Source of the DNA: Tolypocladium sp. Sup5 PDA-1
Lineage: Eukaryota; Ascomycota; Sordariomycetes; Hypocreales; Ophiocordycipitaceae
Length of the DNA: 64,000 bases
NCBI GenBank assembly: GCA_000750105.3
Contig: JPHH03000024.1
Coordinates: 62,001 to 126,000 of the forward strand
Direction of reading: 5' to 3'
Shown piece by piece: positions 32,661 through 41,612 of the stretch. The position numbers and the translations under genes are program-made. Numbering within the stretch: position 1 is the stretch's first letter; each line of letters opens with the position of its first letter. The notes beneath the pieces were generated by a model, which was given only the letters and a program-made list of their open reading frames with translations, had not been told where the DNA came from and ran no database searches.

Positions 32661-33836
32661 ATGATTTTAATAACTCTTCTCGGATGCGCGGTTGTAGTAA
32701 GCGCCTGCTCACCTCAGCGCGAGGGCCTGTGGATCGTCCAAGAGGGGGAGTGTGCCGCCAAAGCAGCAAGTCGTCTCGGGGTTTGGGTGAGTTATCTCAA
32801 GGACCTTAACGACGGAAAAGACCTGAACACGGTTTTCCCGGGTCAAGTTGTTACTGTGCCGTATATTTCCCCCGTTTCGTCGGCGACATGGAACATAAAG
32901 ACCATGACGACAGGTGGCACGGCCGCATGTAAGGCGTACCTTGAGATGGACCCATCTACAACACTAGCGACTCGAACTAAAACGTCTTCGGCTACCTCTA
33001 CTGCTGATACCGAAGCATCGTCGAAGCAACAAGACACCTCGACGGCTTCAGCATCAAACTCAGAGCCTGCTCGGGTGCCTGGAGAGACATCTCCCTCTTC
33101 GCAGTCTTCCCCAACTGCAGTTGAAAGTGGGCAGTCTTCAACAACTTCTTCCGCAGCCACGAATGCCGAGAAAACAGCGAAGTCTGCAGCAGCTAAAAAT
33201 ACGGAAACCGGAAGGGATCCTTCTTCGACGGCTGCAGACGCGGCTGTGTCGACGCAGGTATCGTCGACCTTGTCAGGCACAGATGCCTCATCAAAACCTT
33301 CCACAACTGCGGAAGTAGACTCTACAGCACGGCCTTCTTCGGCAGCTCCGAATGCAAGAACGGTGGCACAGCCGTCTTCAACGTGGACCTCTGCGCAAAG
33401 CATTTCCACCACGGTCACAGTGCAGAGTTCTACGACCTCGGCGGCGTCAGGATCCCAATCCTCGTTGATTTTCAATCACGGGCAGCGCTATTGCAACAGC
33501 GTAAAGAGCACGGATACTGGAACTGATGATCTGGCACTAGAAAAGTCTTCCAAGAAGTTTTGCGAATTGCAGAGAGCTCCACTGGACGAAAACAACGTCA
33601 GTTTCCATAAGAATATAGTGACTGGTAACACAAAGTTTCCATACTATCTTCATTCCGTTACCTGGAACACACGAGATCCCAATTGTCTGTCTAAACAAGA
33701 GACCATCGATACAACATTGTGCATTGACATGATGCGAGATAACTTCAAAAAATGCAATAATGGAGGTCGCGGTGGCAGCATAGAGAAAGACTGTGTGCTG
33801 TACGAGTATCAACCCATCGGTCTTTTAGACGCCTAG
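32661..33836 (+). CDS. Secreted LysM protein with Ser/Thr-rich linker, 391 aa
   Basis: Likely secreted carbohydrate-binding protein; LysM folds bind chitin or peptidoglycan fragments, and fungal LysM effectors hide chitin from hosts. Residues 1-15 are a signal peptide (MILITLLGCAVVVSA). A single LysM spans about 23-70 (LWIVQEGECAAKAASRLGV, DLNTVFPGQVVTVPY). A long low-complexity Ser/Thr/Ala linker (about 100-275) is probably heavily O-glycosylated. A C-terminal Cys-containing domain (about 280-388: RYCNSV, KFCEL, PNCLSKQE, TTLCIDMM, KKCNNGG, KDCVLYEYQP) resembles the C-terminal part of some fungal LysM/killer-toxin-like chitinases. No GH18 domain is present. No intron is needed. It could be an effector or a cell-wall protein. 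Confidence 0.8.
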   Translation: MILITLLGCAVVVSACSPQREGLWIVQEGECAAKAASRLGVWVSYLKDLNDGKDLNTVFPGQVVTVPYISPVSSATWNIKTMTTGGTAACKAYLEMDPSTTLATRTKTSSATSTADTEASSKQQDTSTASASNSEPARVPGETSPSSQSSPTAVESGQSSTTSSAATNAEKTAKSAAAKNTETGRDPSSTAADAAVSTQVSSTLSGTDASSKPSTTAEVDSTARPSSAAPNARTVAQPSSTWTSAQSISTTVTVQSSTTSAASGSQSSLIFNHGQRYCNSVKSTDTGTDDLALEKSSKKFCELQRAPLDENNVSFHKNIVTGNTKFPYYLHSVTWNTRDPNCLSKQETIDTTLCIDMMRDNFKKCNNGGRGGSIEKDCVLYEYQPIGLLDA

Positions 33837-35301
33837 ACTAGCGCGGTGCTTTTATTCAACCCTGTTTTTGACTAATATAATGTACGCTTACAATAGGTCG
33901 TTAGCTTGTTCTTAGTTTTAAGAACCTATACATTATAGATATGTCATGGTGGTTCATGGCGTTGATGCAAAGGAGTGGCGCGACGTAGGACAAGCCTTCT
34001 ATAACTATTTCAAGACAGCGCATCCGATAATTGTAAGTGCATCTCGCCAATGGTACAGGCAATCTGTTCACGTGGCAACAGCGGCCGCCATAGAATTGTC
34101 AGCTGTCTGTGGTCGTCTCATAGTCGTGCATGTAGAGTGACGGTACAGATAACCAGACCTCGTCGGCTTCTTCTCCTTTAAGATGCTGAGAGGCACCGGC
34201 ATTTACTTGATTTCAGTTTGGGTAGAGCTCCAGCGGCCATACACGCACCCAATTTACAGGTAGCCGCTCAAGAGCTGATATGTCAAAATACACCATGGTT
34301 ATCTCTTGATGAGCAGCTCTCAAACGTACATTACGGTCGTATATGTTCCCTGACGCCATTAAACTGCCGCTTAAAAGGCATTATGCGCTGTAGTTTCCCT
34401 TTGGAGAAGGAACCCATACAAGTATTGCTATGTAGTTATTTGTTGCGAGCTTGGAACAGTTCCGGCGGATATTGACTGCCACGCGCTAATACAGCTTCCC
34501 GTACGTCCAACTATGACGTGCAACCCAGGACGCACATCTCCGCAAGTACTCCAATGCTCTCAAACGCTGTCGCACTGCCTCCGAGGAATGCCGCTCAAGC
34601 ACCTCGCGAGGATATGAGGGTGTACAGTTACAGTGCTCAGGAGGCTGGTTGAGGCCGATGCCACCACCATTATCAATGCCTTCAAGCAGAGTAGTCTAAG
34701 CCAACCACGGTATATTTTGTTGGGTAATGAAGTGCAGATTAGACTACGTCCTTCACTTCGATGCAGAAAGCAAGGATGTATGGCTCGCATCTGGGGATAT
34801 GGGGCCGCGAAGATGTGGGGTTGTTCAGGGCAGATACAGAGCCTGCTGGCCCAGCCTGTCGCGACAACCTCGAGGCAGGGACGTTGCTGGAGGTGGTCCC
34901 GCAACAGCGCGAGCTTCTTTCGAGGCCCGCAATACGCGCCCGTTTGGCCCTCTGTTTTTCTATTTTTCTTGCGTCTTGCATTCAGTGTTGACCTTTAGTT
35001 CAAGAACAGCAATTACTGGCTTCTCTTCGCCATCCAGCGTCAGTACTGATCCTGTTCGAAAATGAGTACTGTACTCCAAAGATTGTACCGAAAATGAGAC
35101 CTAAAGCCAGAACGTGGGGTGCAAGTACCCGAGCCAAGCCGAAATTTGCTATCATTTTCCTGGCTCCATTCCACAGTCGATATCAAACCCAGTTTTCCTT
35201 TTCTGGCTCAGAATTTCTGCATACCATTACATAAATAAGACTAAAGACCGACGTATTGGACTGCCTTACACTGCAGACCTATCAGCAAGCCTTTGCTCAC
35301 A
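33837..35301. other. Intergenic, possible decayed frames
   Basis: About 1.5 kb without a supported gene. A frame near 34540-34640 (KYSNALKRCRTASEEC) is helix-like and may be a remnant of a longer coding region. A GTACTGTAC element lies at 35066-35074, about 230 nt before the next start codon. Confidence 0.35.
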
Positions 35302-35763
35302 ATGCTGACTGAGAGGAGGTCGCGATGGGAATGGTCTATGGGAAGTACCATAAGCACGGAAACATTGTCATTTTTTGAAACGTCATACCATCGATTAGAA
35401 GGCGATTTGAGGGCCGCACAACTGCAAAATTGTGAGCTAATGGGACACGTAACCCATGCTCGAGACAGACTTGATGAGCAAACACTACACTTGGAAATAA
35501 TGGCGATGGATTTGGACCAACACAAGGAAGCACTCATACAAAAGACCAGGGAGGTCGATGAAAGCAATGGGACCCTTAAGACTCAACGCTTTCTTCTAGA
35601 CTCGGCTTGCCAGGACATAGAGGGACTGAAGAAAGAAATAGTCAAGATGCGTCACAGCATATCGGAACTTCGAGGTCAGATCACAGCAAAGCGACACGAC
35701 GACTGGCACACGAGCCCCCACGACTCAGCAGACAAGAAGAGGAAACTATGCAGCATATCATGA
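35302..35763 (+). CDS. Small coiled-coil protein, 153 aa
   Basis: ATG at 35302, chosen over an in-frame TTG nine bases earlier. Residues of about 25-130 form a long amphipathic helix rich in Leu, Glu, Gln and Lys (LRAAQLQNCELMGHVTHARD, DIEGLKKEIVKMRHSISELR) that reads as a coiled coil. A His/Asp-rich tail with a KKRK nuclear-type signal follows. Function unknown. It is similar in size and plan to the proteins at 10092 and 41223. A GTACTGTAC element lies about 230 nt upstream. Confidence 0.6.
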   Translation: MLTERRSRWEWSMGSTISTETLSFFETSYHRLEGDLRAAQLQNCELMGHVTHARDRLDEQTLHLEIMAMDLDQHKEALIQKTREVDESNGTLKTQRFLLDSACQDIEGLKKEIVKMRHSISELRGQITAKRHDDWHTSPHDSADKKRKLCSIS

Positions 35764-36277
35764 ATCGTCAGGTAGAGAATCCAACTCTGGCAACGGAATA
35801 AGATGACCCCTACTTCGAGGTTTTCCCTTACTCATATCCACCGTGGACAGTATGTTGATACGGTCAAACGTTTGGCCCGACGTCATCCTGTGTTGTATTC
35901 ATAGTACTCGAGAAGATTATGAGGAAATCTAGATAGCTATTCTTCAGCATCAACTGAGGATGTGTTTTTGATTCTTCGCCCTCCTAGGAAAAGAATACTC
36001 CGTCGGAGGGAAGTTTCCTGTCAATGTGGACCAGATCCAGCGGGTACGCTGAGAAGCCTAGTTGCGTACCTGCATGAAAGCCAATTGCAGCGTTTTGTGT
36101 GTACTATATGATGTTGGGAATACCTGCTCTGGCTAATTTCACCTTTCTAAGTATAAGTAAGCGCGATACGGCACAGTACCTGGAGTCTCCACAAGTTCAT
36201 ACCATACTTCCAAAGCAAATCCACTTATCTATCCTTCCACATCATTTATCATCGAGAAAACCCCCTGCCAACTCTCA
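35764..36277. other. Promoter region of the FAD dehydrogenase gene
   Basis: No frame is supported. A GGCACAGTACC element lies near 36171, about 100 nt before the FAD gene's start. Confidence 0.4.
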
Positions 36278-37951
36278 ATGGCACATACGATCTTATCGTG
36301 CGACGTCCTTGTTGTCGGGGGTGGCGCAGCGGGACTGACCGCCGCGGCAGTCTCGTCCTCTTATGGGATGGACACACTGGTCGTCGAGAAAGAGGCCGTA
36401 GTTGGCGGCACTACGGGCCTCTCAGGTGGAACAATATGGATTCCGAACAACCCCATCGCGAAAGCATGTGGATACCAAGATAGCGAAATTCGTGGAAGAC
36501 AATACCTGAACTCGGCACTCGGCGAGCCCAACGCTGGCCGTCCAGAATCAACTAGTTCACGCAGAGAGGCATTCTTGAGGAATGGGCCTGAAATGATATC
36601 CTATCTGCGGACCAAAGGCTTCCAGTGGTCGCATGGTGTTTCTAAGTTTCCGGACTATCACCCCAGGCTGCCCGGAGCACTTCAGAACGGCGGTCGAACT
36701 TTGAATCCAGCAATATTTGACACCGCAGCCTTGAAATCGTGGAAAGATTACTTGATGATCCCAACAACGTCGCCACAGATTTCAAAGTTCGAAGATTTGC
36801 GAGTCTTGACAAGGCCTCTTGCCTCACTCCGAGATATCTGGAGCATCTGTTGGATGGCAATAAAGTCTGCTTATATCGCCTTTGTCTGCCACTCTCCAGT
36901 ATCAATGGGCTCCTCGCTGATAGCACAATTGTTGAATATTTGTCGACGCCAAGGCAACGTTCGAGTACGTACAGAGACTCAATTACTGGAACTTTTGATG
37001 GACGAAGGTAAGGTGATCGGTGGGATCCTGGAGGCAGGTGGCACACGACTTGAGGTACGTGCAAGACGGGGTGTGTTTCTCGCGTCAGCAGGCTTCGCAC
37101 GGAATCAAGCAATGCGTAACGCACATCTGGCAAATCCAACAAGCAGAGACTGGACTTTGGCACAAACAGGAGGTGATACAGGAGAGGTACTTCTGGCGGC
37201 GACGTTGATTGGGGCGAAAACCAGCCTCCTTCAGGAAACATGGGGCATACCTACGATGAAAGATCCGTTGACCGGAGAGATAACCCCTGCTATGTTCGAG
37301 CTATCGAAGCCACATAGCATTGCCGTCAACCAAAACGGGCAACGCTTCTGCAGTGAGGCCCAACCGTACGGAGATTTTGTCCACTCCATGTACGAGGGAA
37401 AGGACGCAAACATCCCCGCCTGGCTCATCTTAGATAAAAAATACCTCCGAAAGTACACTCTCGGATCTCTCAAGCCTTGGGCCGACCTGAGCCCGGCAGT
37501 GCGATCCGGTCGCATATACAGAGCCGAAAGTCTTCCGGCACTTGCAAAAAGGTTGCAGATCTCGGGAGATGAGTTGGAACGCACTGTTGAACGCTGGAAC
37601 GTCATGTGTGAGCTGGGCAAGGATGCCGATTTCGGCAGAGGTGACGATGCATACCAAAGATTTATCGGAGATGCAAATGTCAAACCAAACCCCTGCATGG
37701 GACGCATCGACTCGCAGCCGTTCTATGCTCTCGAGATATTTCCAGGTGATGCAGGCACCAAGGGGGGTTTGGTGACGGATGGTCATGGGAGGGTTTTGGA
37801 TAAAGGCGGAGATGTGATTGCAGGACTGTATGCGGCTGGAAACATATCGGCGTCGCTATTCGGCCGGGCATCTTTGGGAGCAGGGGTCACGATCGGTCCG
37901 GCAATGACATTTGCTTTTGCAGCCGTGCAGCACATGAGGCAAGCTCTCTGA
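36278..37951 (+). CDS. FAD-dependent dehydrogenase of the fumarate reductase/3-ketosteroid delta1-dehydrogenase type, 557 aa
   Basis: Flavoenzyme, single exon, complete and undamaged. The Rossmann FAD motif is VLVVGGGAAGLTAA near residue 10, followed by VVEKEAVVGGTTGLSGG (family-typical flavin contact) and IWIPNN. A middle segment has GVFLASAGFARN. The C-terminus carries the family signature GDAGTKGGLVTDGHGRVLD, then GLYAAGNISASLFG, then LGAGVTIGPAMTFAFAA. Relatives oxidise steroid rings or reduce or oxidise small unsaturated acids, and many sit in fungal secondary-metabolite clusters. No other biosynthetic gene lies nearby, so the substrate cannot be guessed. Length (about 560) is normal for the family. 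It is the best-preserved metabolic gene in the window. Confidence 0.92.
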   Translation: MAHTILSCDVLVVGGGAAGLTAAAVSSSYGMDTLVVEKEAVVGGTTGLSGGTIWIPNNPIAKACGYQDSEIRGRQYLNSALGEPNAGRPESTSSRREAFLRNGPEMISYLRTKGFQWSHGVSKFPDYHPRLPGALQNGGRTLNPAIFDTAALKSWKDYLMIPTTSPQISKFEDLRVLTRPLASLRDIWSICWMAIKSAYIAFVCHSPVSMGSSLIAQLLNICRRQGNVRVRTETQLLELLMDEGKVIGGILEAGGTRLEVRARRGVFLASAGFARNQAMRNAHLANPTSRDWTLAQTGGDTGEVLLAATLIGAKTSLLQETWGIPTMKDPLTGEITPAMFELSKPHSIAVNQNGQRFCSEAQPYGDFVHSMYEGKDANIPAWLILDKKYLRKYTLGSLKPWADLSPAVRSGRIYRAESLPALAKRLQISGDELERTVERWNVMCELGKDADFGRGDDAYQRFIGDANVKPNPCMGRIDSQPFYALEIFPGDAGTKGGLVTDGHGRVLDKGGDVIAGLYAAGNISASLFGRASLGAGVTIGPAMTFAFAAVQHMRQAL

Positions 37952-38099
37952 GTATGTTACCCATATAGTTACAAACATTACGGACGACGCCATTGCACGG
38001 TCGCTGCACGGTCGCTGTGGCACCGATGAACTTGTCAATGGGCTTCTAATCTAACCGCCATAAACTCAATTTGATTGTATATTACATGAAAGAGTCAGT

Positions 38100-38540
38100 T
38101 CATCTTGATTCTGTAGTTGACAGGCAGTGATCCGTCAAGAGATCCGCATAGGGATCCAAATCACTTTCCAACTCCCACGTCGGGGAGCCATACTCCGTCC
38201 ACTTGATGCCAAAGTACATTATCCCATCCATCTCATGATAACCAATGATCTTTTCTATTATAGGTGATGGTTCGACCTGGGTGGAAAGAGGGCGATGTTG
38301 GAATTCCTCCCAAATTCTAAAGCCATGGCCATCGTCGAAGACCCAAAGGAGACCTTTTGGGTCTGGCCAATCCAAACCGAGGCTGTCTCGGGTTTCTGCT
38401 TTTACACCGTAGAAAGTCCGCCCCGAAATGTTTACGCTGAGAATCATTTCTGTCACAACGACTTGTGTAGACCACGCTGTTTGTACATACGATCCGTAAT
38501 GGTGGCTTTCCGGGTAGAGCACCTGCATCTTGATCTGCAT
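38100..38540 (-). CDS. Chromodomain protein, 146 aa
   Basis: ATG at 38540, no intron needed. The N-terminal 90 residues are not recognised. The C-terminal 45 residues are a chromodomain: PIIEKIIGYHEMDGIMYFGI, then KWTEYGSPTWELESDL. The Trp of KW and Tyr of EY sit where two of the three aromatic-cage residues that bind methyl-lysine lie in HP1. The first cage position is an Ile (PIIEK for YVVEK), so binding may be weak or altered. It is convergent with the FAD gene at 148 bp. Tandem CACAGTAC/TGTACGG elements lie about 200 nt upstream (38738-38768). A role in reading histone methylation is inference; loss of upstream exons is possible. Confidence 0.72.
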   Translation of the reverse strand: MQIKMQVLYPESHHYGSYVQTAWSTQVVVTEMILSVNISGRTFYGVKAETRDSLGLDWPDPKGLLWVFDDGHGFRIWEEFQHRPLSTQVEPSPIIEKIIGYHEMDGIMYFGIKWTEYGSPTWELESDLDPYADLLTDHCLSTTESR

Positions 38541-39598
38541 TTCGGATCTACGCTCCTACTATTCTTGGTGACCTATTGGCCGACTGCAACATGGACATGA
38601 AAAAGCGAAACAAAGTCGAAGACCCCTCCTACTCCTTTACCGATACGGGGCTTATATGTTGCTCATACGCCAAAAGCGGCTCTTTTACGATGACATGAGA
38701 AGTGACCTATATACACAGTTTGTGTGGGTCGCTAGAGTTACAGTACATGCTGTACGGCACAGTACGTGAAGGATCAAAAACGTGGCCGACTGAATCCTTC
38801 CGCGCCACAAGCTGCTTATAAATAATAACAAACCTGTTTCATTAGACTGAAGATGACCTGCGGGTTGAGTAGGAGTTAGCAACGACTTTGCCTATTATGT
38901 AGCTAGTTCAAGTACGACACTACGACTCGCTACGGAGCAGACCTTTGTCGTGCTTAGCGTTGACCTCGGCGTCTACTTGACAACGCGGCATTGAAGGCCC
39001 TGCGTGCACGTACGGCGCCCGTATCAAGGATCAGTCCGAAGGTGATAGTGCGTACGACAAGAGGCTGACTTGCCGACGTGGCGCGGATCATCAAGTCATG
39101 ACCAGGACGGGGAGTCTATAGGTTCGCGGGCCGTAGTAGTTTTCACGGCTCGCTGGCTCCTGCTAGCCTATTGACTCCTGTTAACGAAGCTCTGTTTAGT
39201 AATTAGACCTAACACTAACCGAGGTGAAACCATCTCTGCATGCACGTGAGACAGGCCAATGCTATTACGTCAAATGTAGTGTATGCTTTCGTTGTCGTGG
39301 CCATTCAACCCACCCGAGCGTCATCCGCACAATGCATCATACCATAATTGGTAGGAAGCTACTTATATTCGGAGTGGGCGGAAGCATAGGTAGGTTCCTT
39401 TGTGAATGCACGCAATTCCAATGCCGAACGCTAACAGTTCGCTTCACTTGTAACCCTACTCAGGACGCATAGGAAGCGGGTTGGCACGAACAAAACTCTT
39501 AAGACAGTCAAGTTAACCTGTAGAGAAGTTCTTTCATGACCATGGAGCATTGCGAATGAAGTTTACTACCGTAACGCATCATCTCGATCTGTATTGAT
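38541..39598. other. Intergenic, nothing recognised
   Basis: About 1 kb. A plus-strand frame at 39224-39472 has several Cys (CYYVKCSVCFRCRGH) but no supportable start or domain. Confidence 0.35.
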
Positions 39599-39991
39599 CT
39601 AAAATGCTGTGCAGTTGGCCAGCCACCTGTTCTTCGCTATTTCCATACGCCTCTGTGCATATCTTAACATTAACGCAAGTTGGCTTGCCAGATCAGTTGC
39701 ATTTTCCATTGCCTCATAGAAAATGCTCCACTGCCTACGTATATCGTAAAGTTCTTGTTCCAAAGCTGTCTCTTCCTCTCGCAAAGCTTGTAGAGTATAC
39801 TCCTCTTGCTTCCACGTATGATCAGACAGGTGTTGAAGCAACTCGTCTAGTTGGAATGAATCAGAGTAAACACTAGAATCAGAGTAGATACTAGAATCAG
39901 AGTAGATACTAGATGATGGCCTTGGTTGCGAATCCATTTGAAGTTCGATGCTTGTAGGAAGAGCCCCGAGAAAACTTATACTTGACAGCAT
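39599..39991 (-). CDS. Small coiled-coil protein with SSIYSD repeats, 130 aa
   Basis: ATG at 39991 with a TATATATA box (40009-40019) just upstream on the minus strand. After about 25 residues come three six-residue repeats (SSIYSD, SSIYSD, SSVYSD; 18-nt units near 39860-39910). A Leu/Glu/Gln-rich helix to the C-terminus follows (ALREEETALEQELYDIRRQW) that looks like a coiled coil. Function unknown. It is divergent from, and very close to, the kinase-like gene at 40031. Confidence 0.6.
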   Translation of the reverse strand: MLSSISFLGALPTSIELQMDSQPRPSSSIYSDSSIYSDSSVYSDSFQLDELLQHLSDHTWKQEEYTLQALREEETALEQELYDIRRQWSIFYEAMENATDLASQLALMLRYAQRRMEIAKNRWLANCTAF

Positions 39992-40030
39992 AAACCTCCA
40001 AATATGGCTTATATATAGGCTTTAATAAAT

Positions 40031-40981
40031 ATGATTCCAGGAGGCAACCTCCAATTTTACCCTCCAAGCCATTGTTCCAGTATTCACGAGACAAACAAGA
40101 TGTTGCTCAGGCGGAAACAAGCATTCCACCGGTCTGGGAGACAACAGCCTGTGAGAGTTAACTTGTCGGCATATTTGAATCGATGCACGAGTACCGACTA
40201 TAGCTTTGTGGCTATGCTGCAGGGTGCTTGGGTTGGTGAGCATCGTCGTCGACTTACTCGACAGCTAGCGGTGATACAAGAAGTTAAGTGTATGACTTTC
40301 ACCGACTTCAGTCGTTTGGCCCAAGTTACCCATGAGAACATTGCACGGCCTATTTCCTTCTACAGCACCGGAAACAGCGCCGACATTGTGTATGAGTTTG
40401 TCGATCTGGATCTGTTAGACATCCTTCCTCTTTGTCACACCGAAATTGCCGCTGTCATGACACAGGTAAGTCAGCGCGTCTTCACTGGGAAGTATCAGCC
40501 TAATGCTGGTTGAGATTATGGCTGCTGTGCATACACTTTTGAAAAAGTCGATCACTTTCCGCATTGATAGGATTCGGATATCCTACCGTGGAGTCGTCAA
40601 AATCGGTATGGAAATACCTGAGTTAACCATCACGACATCTTCTAACACATACAAGTACTAGATTGGAATTACGAGCCGACGGCTGACCCTATCATACAAG
40701 AAGCCAACTGTGCGTACCTAGCAGTCTATCTGGGCGAAGTGATGGATATAATGGGAATGAGTCTTCTGGGCTGGACTCGAGACGCATTCGCATTTCGAAA
40801 TAGTCTTCAGTCTGGGACACTGCCGGATCTACATGTGAGGAACCCACAACCAGGTGCAATCAAAAACTGACAGGTTTAGCATCCTTTCCTATTGAGGTCG
40901 ACAGGAAGAGCTAGGCTTCACGAACCAACCATTTTCGCCATTCGCAAAGGATTGACACTGCACGCCCCCCACCACACCTGA
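40031..40981 (+). CDS. Kinase-like protein (probable pseudokinase), 266 aa, four exons
   Basis: Exons 40031-40465, 40515-40605, 40662-40834 and 40880-40981 (801 nt) join through GTAAGT, GTATGG and GTGAGG donors with no frame break. The N-lobe is recognisable from VTHENIARPISFYS and DIVYEFVDLDLLDIL (the alphaC-beta4 and hinge region). The C-lobe reads IMAAVHTLLKKSITFRIDRI, then GVVKIDWN, then the late helices and LHHPFL near the end. No glycine loop is evident, the HRD catalytic loop is FRID-like and DFG is DWN, so it should not be an ordinary active kinase. The usual start could be the later ATG at about 40100. Function unknown; pseudokinases of this kind are common lineage-specific genes in fungi. 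Confidence 0.68.
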
Positions 40982-41222
40982 CGACAGAGCTTAGATGCAC
41001 GAGAGAATACAGCTTCCTCGAGACCAATCAATAAGAAGTAGATAAATAGGGATGGAGAAACGAGAAAAGAAGAAATAGAACAAAAGGGAAACATCATTAA
41101 GAAACGATCAAGCGTACTAGAGTTCTGATCATATCAGCATAATATTTGCACATACACAGTATTCCAACTCATTGTTCCTTTTGTTGCTGCAAATGCTTCT
41201 GATAAGTTTGGTCGCCAATGTT

Positions 41223-41612
41223 CTAACGCATGTCCTTTTCTGTCTGACTCCTCGAGCTATGATCTACCTTCCATTGGACGTTCTCTCTGTTTATTTCGGC
41301 ATTGCATTGCTCAATGGCTTTGTGAAGTCCTTTGGAACAAGACTCAATAACTGGAAGAAGAGGATGCAGAGCCTCGTTGACGAGTCTTTTGTAGTAGTCA
41401 AGCTCTTCTTTCATTCTTCCAATCTTTCGAGTCAGCTCCTCAATGAGTTCCTGACGCGGAATTTGTGACTTCTCAGCTTGGACTTTGTCTTCCAAGAAGT
41501 CAAACGCGCTGGGGATGCCTCCCATACGATGTATCTCATAATCAATTGGTTTAAGCGATGGTGGTCGCTCTTCTGCGGGTTTACGTAGTTCACGCAACCG
41601 GAGGGGATTCAT
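41223..41612 (-). CDS. Small coiled-coil protein, 129 aa
   Basis: ATG at 41612. A Pro-rich lead (KPAEERPPSLKPIDYE) is followed by a charged helix (IEELTRKIGRMKEELDYYKR) and a second amphipathic helix (LHKAIEQCNAEINRENVQW). Not recognised. It is convergent with the kinase-like gene at about 240 bp. Confidence 0.5.
   Translation of the reverse strand: MNPLRLRELRKPAEERPPSLKPIDYEIHRMGGIPSAFDFLEDKVQAEKSQIPRQELIEELTRKIGRMKEELDYYKRLVNEALHPLLPVIESCSKGLHKAIEQCNAEINRENVQWKVDHSSRSQTEKDMR

Noticed and set aside
32843..33475. 210-aa minus-strand frame opposite the LysM gene
   Set aside because: It mirrors the Ser/Thr-rich linker; the plus strand has a signal peptide, LysM motif and TATA box.
36642..37786. 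Minus-strand frames of 118-199 aa inside the FAD dehydrogenase gene
   Set aside because: Shadows of a strongly supported 557-aa enzyme.
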